From assembly GCA_964572475.1 (NCBI GenBank), contig CAZNEZ010000004.1, positions 21,655-85,654 of the forward strand: 64,000 nt of DNA, given 5' to 3'. Below, one piece after another: positions 8,429 through 16,007 of the stretch. How positions within the stretch are numbered: position 1 is the first letter of the stretch; each line of letters starts with the position of its first letter. This DNA comes from CAZNEZ01 sp964572475. GTDB taxonomy: Bacteria > Bacillota > Clostridia > Lachnospirales > Lachnospiraceae. The notes under the pieces are model-generated. The model saw nothing but the letters and a program-made list of their open reading frames with translations, was not told the DNA's origin and did no database searches. A program made the translations under genes and the position numbers.

Positions 8429-8531
8429 ATAGGATAATTCTAAATGCACATGCATTAAATAATGGTCGTATCATATGTTTAAATATGTTATTATAAAAAG
8501 TATTAAAGTTTATACAAAGAGAGGCAATACA

Positions 8532-9203
8532 TTGAAAATTCATGGATTTAACAAGACTACATTACTTGACTACCCAGGTCGTTTAGCAGCTACAATTTTT
8601 CTAGGAGATTGTAATTTTAGATGTCCATTTTGTCATAATATGAATCTTGTTCTTAATAGTAAAGAAGAGCCTTATATCGAGGACAAAGAGGTACTTGAGT
8701 ATCTTGATAAAAGAAAGAATATTCTTGAAGGAGTATGTATTTCAGGCGGTGAGCCAACACTTCATCTTGAACTCACCGACTTTATTAGAGAAATCAAGAA
8801 GTTAGGGCTTAATGTAAAATTAGACAGCAATGGTTATAGACCTGAGATAATAATGAATCTAAAAGAAGAGGGACTAATTGATTATATTGCGATGGATATT
8901 AAGGCCCCTAAGGATAAATACTGCCAGGTTGCAGGTGTTAAATCTTTGGATATGGATAGAATTCAGAAAAGTATTGATTATATCATGAACAATTTTGATG
9001 AGTATGAGTTTAGAACAACAGTTGTTAAAGAATTACATACCAGAGATGATATTCTAAATATTGCAGGGTGGTTAAAGGGATGCAAAAAGTATAAGCTGCA
9101 AAATTATAGAGAATCAGAAGGTGTTATGGTTGCAGGTTTTTCATCATATACAGATAAAGAATTAGATACCCTGCAAAGAGAGGTTGACTTAATATGGAGC
9201 TGA
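8532..9203 (+). CDS. radical SAM protein, anaerobic ribonucleotide reductase activase-like (NrdG2 type)
   Basis: A 223-residue radical SAM enzyme. CNFRCPFC (CxxxCxxC) binds the 4Fe-4S cluster; the N-terminal FNKTTLLDYPGRLAATIFL and the CISGGEPTL segment are typical of the NrdG2/pyruvate-formate-lyase-activase group. Such enzymes use SAM to make a glycyl radical on a partner, usually the class III ribonucleotide reductase; no partner gene is visible in this window. I choose TTG at 8532, eight bases after AGAGAGG. An upstream ATG at 8475 would add 19 lysine/isoleucine-rich residues without a ribosome site. The gene overlaps the acetyltransferase start by 10 bp. Confidence 0.88.
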   Translation: MKIHGFNKTTLLDYPGRLAATIFLGDCNFRCPFCHNMNLVLNSKEEPYIEDKEVLEYLDKRKNILEGVCISGGEPTLHLELTDFIREIKKLGLNVKLDSNGYRPEIIMNLKEEGLIDYIAMDIKAPKDKYCQVAGVKSLDMDRIQKSIDYIMNNFDEYEFRTTVVKELHTRDDILNIAGWLKGCKKYKLQNYRESEGVMVAGFSSYTDKELDTLQREVDLIWS

Positions 9204-9754
9204 CATATGAAACGGAGAGGTTAAGTCTTAGAATATTAAATGAGTCTAATAGTAAAATGGTGTTAGACTTTTTGTGGCGTAATAAAGAAATATTTGAGCC
9301 ATATGAGACTGTAAAGTCTGGAGATTACTATACGCAGGAATATCAGAGAAAAACGTTATCAACGGAATTTAGGCAGATAGCGCATTTTAATTATATGAGA
9401 TTTTATGTATTTAAGAAAAATTATCCGGATACAATTATTGGAACTGTATCATTTGGCAACTTTCTTGGAGAACCATATCATTCTTGCGCATTAGGATACA
9501 AATTTGATTTGTTGTTTCAGCATAATGGATATGCCGCAGAAGCGATTGAAAAAGCCGTTGAAGTAGTATTTAATGAGATGAATATTCATAGAATAGAAGC
9601 ATTTATAATGCCTATCAATCAGCCATCTATAAGACTTATTAACAGATTAGCATTTACATTTGAGGGAATGAGCAAAGAGCTAATCAGAGTAAATGGAGAG
9701 TGGAAGGACCACTACAGGTATGCGCGGGTGATTAAAAAGTCTGATAACAAGTAG
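9194..9754 (+). CDS. GNAT family N-acetyltransferase, RimJ/RimL-like
   Basis: A 186-residue acetyltransferase. The opening TERLSLRILNE..., the central IIGTVSFGNF and the CoA-loop region around YKFDLLFQHNGYAAEAIEKAV, followed by NIHRIEAFIMPINQPSIRLINRLAF, follow the RimJ/RimL pattern (motif A is a variant of the usual Q/RxxGxG/A). The family moves acetyl from acetyl-CoA to protein N-termini or small amines; the target is unknown. ATG 9194 overlaps the previous gene's stop, so the two are translationally coupled. Confidence 0.85.
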   Translation: MELTYETERLSLRILNESNSKMVLDFLWRNKEIFEPYETVKSGDYYTQEYQRKTLSTEFRQIAHFNYMRFYVFKKNYPDTIIGTVSFGNFLGEPYHSCALGYKFDLLFQHNGYAAEAIEKAVEVVFNEMNIHRIEAFIMPINQPSIRLINRLAFTFEGMSKELIRVNGEWKDHYRYARVIKKSDNK

Positions 9755-9817
9755 ACAGCTATTGAATTAGATAAAAACAACAAAAAACGAATAGAATATT
9801 GCTAGGAAAAAGCAATA

Positions 9818-9846
9818 TTGACAATATTTTACAAAAGATATATAAT
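9818..9846 (+). promoter_or_regulatory. perfect consensus promoter for the first beta-propeller gene
   Basis: TTGACA at 9818-9823, exactly 17 nt, and TATAAT at 9841-9846. An inverted repeat, AATATTGCT / AGCAATATT (9795-9819), abuts and overlaps the -35 element and could be an operator or the upstream terminator stem. The transcript would carry a leader of about 165 nt before the ATG at 10019. Confidence 0.75.
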
Positions 9847-10018
9847 CAATTTATCTGAAACGTGTGGTAAAGAGGAGCGCGTATATAGAGAATAGTAACA
9901 AGCGGTCATATTATAAAAATTGGAGAAAGTACAAGGGAAAACACAATAAAGTCAGGAGATACAATAACATTAAAGTAAAAGATTAACTGTTAATAAACAT
10001 TATACTAGGAGGGCTGGT

Positions 10019-11599
10019 ATGAAAATGAAAAAAAGAACGGTAGTTATAGCATTATTAGTTATATTTTTACTTGCAGGAGGTATTGGTACAGGGTATTACA
10101 TTAGCGAACACACAGTGGTGGCAAGCCAGATATCTAACGATATATATACATATACGAATCGCTATGGAGTTGAAGAAATACTTGATCATATTAACCAGAA
10201 GAATAAATATAGTACATATGACAGGTATAGTACATATAAGAATAATTCCGATGATAAGACAGATTTTGATGATATGAATCTGTCTGTTTTTGATGAAGAT
10301 ATTCTATATACCACTGTATCAGATAAAATCTGCATATACAAAGTTGATGATAAAGGAAAGAATAGTCTTCTTTCTTCTATAGAGTTGGATAGTGAAGATT
10401 CTTTATCTCAGATATTTTTATATAAGGGACAGTTAATCAATCTAACTAATGGAAGTGATAATGATACCACAATCAGGGTTATAGATGTATCAGATAATAG
10501 TAATCCCAAGATTAGCAAGACTATAAAGGTGAAAGGAACTGTGGAGAATGTTGGAATAAGTGGACATTATATGCATATTGTTACCAATATAACTTCAAAA
10601 TACAAAGCTGATAAAGATGATAGATATGATATTAGCTATATTGAGGATGTTCCATATAATGAGATAATGGTGGATACTTTAGCCGGATATTGTATAACAA
10701 ATGAAATAACAATAATAGATTTGGAGGATTCTTTTAAAATAACAGATGAAAAAGTAATAATTAATGCTTCCTCATACACTTATATGACTAATAATTATAT
10801 CTATATGCTATGTGAGGATGTATCAAATACAATAGCGCATGTTATTCGTGTTGAAATAAGCCAGGGTTTAGTAAGTGATGTAAGGGAAACAAACCTTAAT
10901 AGTTCAAGTTTCTTAAGTTTCTTGAATATAGATCGTATTGATGTTCAGGCCGCAAATGAAAAAGATGGTTGCTTAAGACTTCTTATGACACAAAGGGGTG
11001 GGGAGGATATAGTATTTATATTTGATAAGGAGCTTGACCTATTAAAAAGCATAAACATTCCTAAAATCAAAGGTCATTTGGACTATAATTATATGTGTTC
11101 GGTAAAGTTTTATGATAATAAGATTTCATATATTATGATTAATGATGAGTTGGGATTAGATACATATGAGAATGTAGCATATTCGGAAGGAATACTTAAT
11201 AAAGTGGATTTTACGGATTTAGAAAATCCAAAGATTACTTCAAATATTATAGATAATAAGGAATTACTTCCGCTTATCTATGATGGGGAAGATTATCTTT
11301 TGATGGGAAAAATAGGCGATGCCAGAACAGTATACTTTAACCAAGACAAAAGTATGTGTGGAATGGTAACATCTGCATATTGCTTAGAGAATAGCGATGA
11401 GGCACCTATTATAAAATATAGTCTATACTCGCTAAAAGATGGAAATATAGAAAATATAATGACAGCAGACCTTAATGATAAAGGTGAAGTAGGTAAAGTT
11501 GGAGTGTATATTGAAAACTTTGCAGTACAAAGTTTTATTAAGGATAACTACCTGTATATTACGGGGATTGGTAATGATGTCAAGAGCTACAAATTATGA
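10019..11599 (+). CDS. membrane-anchored beta-propeller protein (PF09826-like)
   Basis: A 526-residue protein with a basic N-terminus and one hydrophobic segment (residues 7-27) that serves as signal anchor, so the rest is outside the membrane. The body has repeated short beta motifs (DILYTTVSDKICIYKV, IRVIDVSDNSNPKIS, VDFTDLENPKIT) resembling the 'secreted protein with C-terminal beta-propeller domain' family. It is paralogous to the next gene over its whole length: compare SYTYMTNNYIYMLCED here with SYTHMTKEYLYMLLSG there. AGGAGGG precedes the ATG. No catalytic motif is visible and the ligand is unknown. Confidence 0.72.
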   Translation: MKMKKRTVVIALLVIFLLAGGIGTGYYISEHTVVASQISNDIYTYTNRYGVEEILDHINQKNKYSTYDRYSTYKNNSDDKTDFDDMNLSVFDEDILYTTVSDKICIYKVDDKGKNSLLSSIELDSEDSLSQIFLYKGQLINLTNGSDNDTTIRVIDVSDNSNPKISKTIKVKGTVENVGISGHYMHIVTNITSKYKADKDDRYDISYIEDVPYNEIMVDTLAGYCITNEITIIDLEDSFKITDEKVIINASSYTYMTNNYIYMLCEDVSNTIAHVIRVEISQGLVSDVRETNLNSSSFLSFLNIDRIDVQAANEKDGCLRLLMTQRGGEDIVFIFDKELDLLKSINIPKIKGHLDYNYMCSVKFYDNKISYIMINDELGLDTYENVAYSEGILNKVDFTDLENPKITSNIIDNKELLPLIYDGEDYLLMGKIGDARTVYFNQDKSMCGMVTSAYCLENSDEAPIIKYSLYSLKDGNIENIMTADLNDKGEVGKVGVYIENFAVQSFIKDNYLYITGIGNDVKSYKL

Positions 11600-11682
11600 A
11601 AGATAAGACCAGAATATAGGAAGATATAGAGGCAAAAGTATGGAATCAAGTAGAATAAAAAAATAAAATAAAAAAAGTTAAG

Positions 11683-11719
11683 AAAAAGGTGTTGTAAAAG
11701 CAGGATAAAACTCGTTTGT
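11683..11719 (+). promoter_or_regulatory. conserved promoter-like motif, copy 1
   Basis: The stretch GTGTTGTAAAAG, about 6 nt, then TAAAACTCGTTTGT follows an A-rich tract and sits upstream of the second propeller gene. Nearly the same sequence occurs at 13441-13478 ahead of the next gene. TGTAA and CGTTTG separated by about 15 nt resemble ECF-sigma promoters; the sigma factor assignment is inference. Confidence 0.55.
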
Positions 11720-11754
11720 GTATGTCGCATATTTAAGACGGAATGGAGAGTTGT

Positions 11755-13284
11755 ATGGTAAAAAAGAAGATTAAAGGTTTACTTATTTTTTTAATAGTTC
11801 TAATGATTGTGCTGATAGCGGGCGTAGGAGTAAAGAGCTTTGTGTTAGGTGGTAAAGAGTTGTCATCAGATATGTATCAATATAATACTAAGGTAGGAGT
11901 AAAATATTACCTGAATGGTGGTATAGAAGCCTTGCTTGGAAGCCATAAAACTAATAAGTTTGCATCATATTTAACAAGAGATAGAATTGTTAATGCTGAA
12001 GAAGCTGCAACGATTGGTTCAGATGTTGCAAGGCGTGATGGAGAGTATCTATATACTGCAGATGATAAGCTTACTGTTTATAGTATATCAGAGGGAAAAT
12101 ATAATAAATTATCAGAACTTAATCTGGATTACAAGGTTGAGCTTTTTTGCTATAAAAATTTTTTGATTGCAAGGTCGGTATCTGGTGGTAAAATCATGCT
12201 TATTGATATATCGGATAAGTATTCAATAAAGGTTGTTAAAGAAATTGATCTTCGATATCACATTAGTGAGGTTACGTTGAATGGAAAGTATCTAAATGTA
12301 CTTTTGCATGTAGGTGAGGAAGATACAGAAGATTGTATTGACGATATGAATATTCAGGATATAGTAGTTGATACCTTAAAAGAGGGATATATTGGAACAA
12401 AGATAGCAATATTAGATATTGAAGATAATTTGAATACAAATAATGAAAAGGTATTTTTTGCTCCTTGTTCATATACGCATATGACAAAAGAATATCTTTA
12501 TATGCTGCTAAGTGGTAACAGTACAAGAATTGCTAGAGTTTCACTCGCTAATGGAAGCGTTGGAGAGGTTAAAAGCATATCTTTTGAAGATGAGCTATTC
12601 TGCGGCAATATGATTGGCAATGAAATGTATGAGCAGGATTATGAAATTTCTGATGAATACAATGGCAGCTTTAGAATTTTACTTAAAAGTGATAAATATA
12701 CTTTGTTTGTATTTGATAATGAATTTAACTTAGAATTAAGAGAAGAATTTACTAATTTATATGTTAGTTCCATATGTTCAACAAGATTTGATGAAGATGG
12801 ATTATCCGTAATTACAGTTAAGGATAATGACAGTGAATTAGGAAATATTCTGTTAAGTCAAGATGTAACAATACATAAGCTTGATTTTAGTGATATTAAA
12901 AATCCAACAGTCACTACAGAAAAAATAGGGAACACTATGGATAAAATATTTATGTATGATGGAAAAGGATATTTACCAATTGGAAGGATAAAGAACATTA
13001 GAAACATATATATAGATAATAAAGCTTCAGTAGTTGGATTTGTTACAGCAGGCTATTCAGAATATTCAGTTAGTTCAGTATTTGATGTTGATTATTGCCT
13101 ATATTCGGTCAATAATAGTGAATATACGGAGATAATGAATACAACCTTAATTAAAAAGGAACAAGTAGAAGCTGATAAAATATATGTAGATGAACTTAAT
13201 GTCAGAAGCTTTGTATATGGTAACTACTTGTATTTGTCAGTAGAAAATCAAGGATTAAAAGTATTTGAAATCAAAAATGAATAG
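11755..13284 (+). CDS. membrane-anchored beta-propeller protein, paralogue of the preceding gene
   Basis: A 509-residue protein with an N-terminal signal anchor (KGLLIFLIVLMIVLIAGVG) and an extracytoplasmic beta-propeller-like body. SDVARRDGEYLYTADD and HKLDFSDIKNPTVT match the recurrent strands of the PF09826 family. I place the start at ATG 11755 because the ATG at 11743 lies within the GGAGAG ribosome site. It shares layout and several segments with the gene at 10019, implying tandem duplication. A promoter-like motif upstream is shared with the following pseudogene, so the two may be co-regulated, perhaps in a cell-envelope response. Function unknown. Confidence 0.7.
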   Translation: MVKKKIKGLLIFLIVLMIVLIAGVGVKSFVLGGKELSSDMYQYNTKVGVKYYLNGGIEALLGSHKTNKFASYLTRDRIVNAEEAATIGSDVARRDGEYLYTADDKLTVYSISEGKYNKLSELNLDYKVELFCYKNFLIARSVSGGKIMLIDISDKYSIKVVKEIDLRYHISEVTLNGKYLNVLLHVGEEDTEDCIDDMNIQDIVVDTLKEGYIGTKIAILDIEDNLNTNNEKVFFAPCSYTHMTKEYLYMLLSGNSTRIARVSLANGSVGEVKSISFEDELFCGNMIGNEMYEQDYEISDEYNGSFRILLKSDKYTLFVFDNEFNLELREEFTNLYVSSICSTRFDEDGLSVITVKDNDSELGNILLSQDVTIHKLDFSDIKNPTVTTEKIGNTMDKIFMYDGKGYLPIGRIKNIRNIYIDNKASVVGFVTAGYSEYSVSSVFDVDYCLYSVNNSEYTEIMNTTLIKKEQVEADKIYVDELNVRSFVYGNYLYLSVENQGLKVFEIKNE

Positions 13285-13440
13285 AAAAAGGACTATTGCT
13301 TTGGATAAAGTATGACATATCTAACTCCCTTGAATTTATTAATTGCATTCGCAAAAGCTGTGAAGGTTATATTAGATATTACGATAAGTAGGAATAATAA
13401 TCAAATAAAGTTTTAAAGTAAAAAATATTAAAAAAAAGTA

Positions 13441-13478
13441 AAAAAGGGTGTTGTAAAAGGGAGGTAAAACTCGTTTGT
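13441..13478 (+). promoter_or_regulatory. conserved promoter-like motif, copy 2
   Basis: GTGTTGTAAAAG, then TAAAACTCGTTTGT about 6 nt later, preceded by an A-rich tract. It matches the motif at 11683-11719 at nearly every position and lies 46 bp before the start of the small exported protein. Confidence 0.55.
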
Positions 13479-13523
13479 ATATATAAGAGAATATTTAAAT
13501 AGATAATACTAGGAGTCTAAATT

Positions 13524-14189
13524 ATGAGAAAGAATTTAAAGATTAAAGTTTATATGGGTATAGCTATACTAATGTCAGTTATAACTATTATGGCGGTTAT
13601 AGTTATTAATAAAGGAAAAGATAAAGAATTACCAATTTCCCGAGGACAGGTAGAATATATCGTGGATGTCAATAATCCACAGGAAATGGTGGGACTTGTA
13701 GATTATGTTTTTGTTGGATATGTAAAGGAAAAAGTAAATACAACATATGTAAATCCAGAGTTGGAGGATGGTAATCCGGTGACAATGTATAATGTTACTG
13801 TTTTGAGCAACATAAAAGGAGAGTTGGTGCAAAATGAAGACATACAGTTAGGGAAATATGGAGGAGTGTCACAAAATGGAGAATATATATATCTTGACGA
13901 AGGTGATGCATTACTTCAGGAGAATCAGGTATATTTGTTTTGAGCCAGTGGTAACAGTAAAGGAGAATTAAGATGCTCGTCACCTACTAGTAGTATGCTA
14001 ATTGATACAGATGAAGATATTGATAGTATAAGAAAAAATGTAGAGAGTTTTAGTATTGTAAAAACGTACAAAGAAGTATTGAAAAACGAGATTAAGTTTA
14101 ATCGTGACAGATATTGGTCAAAATATAATACAAATGCTGAAAATGTAAATATTGGAGTACCATATGAAACAAGAGAATCCATTTCATAA
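13524..14189 (+). pseudogene. small exported protein interrupted by an in-frame TGA
   Basis: The frame starts at ATG 13524 after AGGAG. It has a signal-anchor segment (residues 8-28) and a polar extracytoplasmic domain, then hits TGA at 13941-13943 after QENQVYLF. The same frame continues without another stop to 14189: ASGNSKGELRCSSPTSS, then a Lys/Asp-rich tail. The joined product would be about 221 residues. A single nonsense change (for example from TTA) is the simplest reading. Nothing suggests selenocysteine insertion. The family resembles small uncharacterised secreted proteins of Lachnospiraceae; I cannot name it. It may be co-regulated with the upstream propeller gene through the shared motif. 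Confidence 0.7.
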
Positions 14190-14246
14190 ATGCTTCATTA
14201 TATTTATAAGATTGGGGGAACATTATAAGCTTGGAGAACATTAGCC

Positions 14247-14275
14247 TTGACAAGAAATAGTTATTTAGTTATACT
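14247..14275 (+). promoter_or_regulatory. promoter of the SRP RNA gene
   Basis: TTGACA at 14247-14252, 17-nt spacer, TATACT at 14270-14275, placing the start about 35 nt before the mature RNA. Confidence 0.75.
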
Positions 14276-14316
14276 AGACGCTACGAAAGATTTACAATTT
14301 AACAAGTCATAAAATT

Positions 14317-14580
14317 TCCGTGCAGCCGGGGAGATAGCGGAGCCCTGTACCTGCAATCCGCTCTAGCAGGGGTGATGTCTCGCCTCGGATATATAATTGT
14401 AGGGCTGCCCATTATAAGTGGCGATGAAGTTTGGGTCTTGCGCAACAGGAATTTACGAATCGTGTCAGGTCAGGAATGGAGCAGCACTAAGTAGAACCTC
14501 TTGTGTGCCGCAAGGTAGCCTGAGCCGAGTTAACTGTTTTGGTAACGCCTATGATTATTATACAAAGCGAGACGCACGGA
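14317..14580 (+). ncRNA. ffs: signal recognition particle RNA, long form with Alu domain
   Basis: The sequence closely follows the ~270-nt scRNA of Bacillus. The Alu domain includes GGGGAGATAGCGG and CCTGTACCTGCAATCCGCTC. The S-domain hairpin carries GTCAGGTCAGGAATGGAGCA, where the Ffh-binding tetraloop and symmetric loop lie. The ends pair as TCCGTGC (14317-14323) with GCACGGA (14574-14580), which I used to set the limits. The RNA assembles with Ffh and directs membrane-protein synthesis to the translocon. In Bacillus the same RNA gene lies directly upstream of dnaX; here an abi gene separates them. Confidence 0.95.
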
Positions 14581-14592
14581 TTAAAATATAAT

Positions 14593-14626
14593 AGCGATTG
14601 GACTTAATGTGGTTCAATCGCTTTTT
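14593..14626 (+). terminator. terminator of the SRP RNA gene
   Basis: AGCGATTG (14593-14600) pairs with CAATCGCT (14615-14622), followed by TTTTT. Confidence 0.8.
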
Positions 14627-14830
14627 AGATAATAGGATTAGAGTGTCAGAAGGTACTCTTTTGTAGTTGTATTAGCATATTGCACCAATAGCAGTTTATT
14701 TCGGTGTCCAATATTAAGAAGTTCTAAGCATGCTGAATTAAGTTGTTATATAATTTACGCTCCAAAGAAAATATAAAAAATGATTTAATTTTAAGTTGAC
14801 TTTATTAGTCAGATATCATATCATAGTGGT
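14627..14830. other. gap between the SRP terminator and the abi transcript
   Basis: The first ~160 bases are A/T-rich with only a weak 5-bp hairpin (AGAGT/ACTCT, about 14640-14662) and no coding frame I would support. The last part holds a promoter: TTGACT (14796-14801), 17 nt, TATCAT (14819-14824), with a predicted start near 14831. Confidence 0.6.
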
Positions 14831-14880
14831 AACAGGACTCCCCACACCTCTCACGAAAGTGATGTGACCCATGGGGAGAC
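14831..14880 (+). ncRNA. structured 5' RNA of the Abi_2 gene, abiF-motif-like
   Basis: Transcription is predicted to begin almost exactly at this hairpin. CTCCCCA (14838-14844) pairs with TGGGGAG (14872-14878). An inner stem TCAC (14851-14854) / GTGA (14859-14862) is capped by a GAAA tetraloop. Conserved structured RNAs upstream of Abi_2-domain genes are known as the abiF RNA motif; AbiF-type systems have also been described as toxin-antitoxin systems with a non-coding RNA. Placement here is by position and foldability only; I could not compare with a covariance model. Confidence 0.5.
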
Positions 14881-14894
14881 ATTTTATATAATGG

Positions 14895-14945
14895 GAGATT
14901 ACGCAGAAGAGGGGACATTTAAGAAGAAGCGCAAAGCACTTTTTA
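14895..14945 (+). repeat. truncated copy of the dispersed hairpin repeat
   Basis: GATTACGCAGAAGAGG and ACATTTAAGAAGAAGCGCAA align with the first half of the 89-bp unit at 981. The sequence then jumps directly to GCACTTTTT, the end of the unit, so an internal segment of about 27 bp with most of both hairpins is missing. It lies between the hairpin leader and the Abi start. Confidence 0.7.
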
Positions 14946-14965
14946 TACAGAAAAGGGGAATTTTA

Positions 14966-15832
14966 TTGCAGTTAAAAGAACCGACGACATTTGCAGAGCA
15001 ATTGGCGCTGATTAGAGAAAAAGGATTTATAATTTCTGAGAAACAAGAGAGAGGGTGTATAGAATTTTTACAGAAAACCAATTATTATAGATTCTCTGCC
15101 TATTTTTTGCCATTTCGTAAAAAAGATGGGATGTTTTTTCCTAATATAGCATTTACGAGAGTTCAGAGAATTTATGAATTTGATAGTCTTTTAAGAGGAT
15201 TAGTGTTTTTGATAATTGAAGATATTGAAATAAACTTAAGAACACAACTAGCATATTATGTTGCTCATAAATACGGAGCATTAGGATATCTTTCTGAGAA
15301 GATGTTTTCAAAAAAACATGATATGGAGAAGTTTGCTGGAAAAGTCGAAGCTTGCATAGAAGAAAATGCGTTTACATTGGTCGTAAAACACCATAAAGAT
15401 ATATATGATAGGCAGTTTCCAATATGGGTAATTATTGAATTCTTTTCAATTGGAATGCTATCTTATTTTTATAAGGACATGATTACAGAGGATAAAAAAG
15501 CCATTGCAGCAAAATTTAATACAATATCAAAGTCACTTGAAAGCTGGTTAAGATGCTTAACTGATTTAAGAAATAAATGTGCACACTATTCCAGATTATA
15601 TTATTGGACATTTACAGCGATGCCAGCAATGCCTAAAAATTCGACTGTTATTGCGGATCGAAAACTTTTTACACAGTTAATGGTATTGAAGTATTTATAT
15701 CCATTACCCGGTAAATGGAATTCAAAATTTATAATTTCGCTTAAAGCAATGATAGAAGAATATAGTAAAGAGATATCCTTAAAACATATAGGATTCCCTA
15801 ATAATTGGGAGGAAGTATTAAGCAACAAATAA
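14966..15832 (+). CDS. Abi_2 (AbiD/AbiF-type) HEPN protein, abortive infection family
   Basis: A 288-residue soluble protein of the Abi_2 family. LKEPTTFAEQLALIREKGF, then FLQKTNYYRFSAYFLPFR and RVQRIYEFDSLLRGLV, are the expected N-terminal signature. The HEPN catalytic motif RxxxxH is R202-NKCA-H207 in DLRNKCAHYSRLY; an earlier NLRTQLAYYVAHKYG is the companion helix. HEPN proteins of this type are RNases that act in phage defence or as toxins. I use TTG 14966, eight bases after AAAAGGGG. The upstream ATG at 14864 would put 34 residues onto a leader hairpin and repeat copy. The gene sits between SRP RNA and dnaX and has its own promoter and structured leader. The antiphage role is inferred from family. 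Confidence 0.82.
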   Translation: MQLKEPTTFAEQLALIREKGFIISEKQERGCIEFLQKTNYYRFSAYFLPFRKKDGMFFPNIAFTRVQRIYEFDSLLRGLVFLIIEDIEINLRTQLAYYVAHKYGALGYLSEKMFSKKHDMEKFAGKVEACIEENAFTLVVKHHKDIYDRQFPIWVIIEFFSIGMLSYFYKDMITEDKKAIAAKFNTISKSLESWLRCLTDLRNKCAHYSRLYYWTFTAMPAMPKNSTVIADRKLFTQLMVLKYLYPLPGKWNSKFIISLKAMIEEYSKEISLKHIGFPNNWEEVLSNK

Positions 15833-15909
15833 TAAGAATAAAGACCCTAAATTGTCTACAAAAACTGATGAAAGCTTAGATGAGATGAAATAAAAGCTGA
15901 ATATTCAAT

Positions 15910-15956
15910 AAGAAGCGCAAAGCGCTTCTTCCAAGTGCTTGCGCCGGCAAGCACTT
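15910..15956 (+). repeat. dispersed double-hairpin repeat, terminator-like
   Basis: Two perfect hairpins: AAGAAGCGC-AAA-GCGCTTCTT (15910-15930) and AAGTGCTTGC-GCCG-GCAAGCACTT (15933-15956), followed by TTT. They match the hairpins of the repeat at 981-1158. The second with its T run can terminate abi transcription. An extended -10 box (TGA-TATAAT, 15959-15967) immediately after it may start dnaX. Confidence 0.85.
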
Positions 15957-16007
15957 TTTGATATAATAAGAACAGTGTGCGATTAAAACAGAAAGGCAAG
16001 GATTGAT

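Noticed and set aside
13524..14189. Selenoprotein
   Set aside because: The TGA lies in a LF-stop-ASG context without a redox motif, and no SECIS-like hairpin is seen after it.
14864..14965. N-terminal extension of the Abi protein from ATG 14864
   Set aside because: It overlaps the leader hairpin and a copy of the dispersed repeat, and a TTG with SD lies at the point where family similarity begins.
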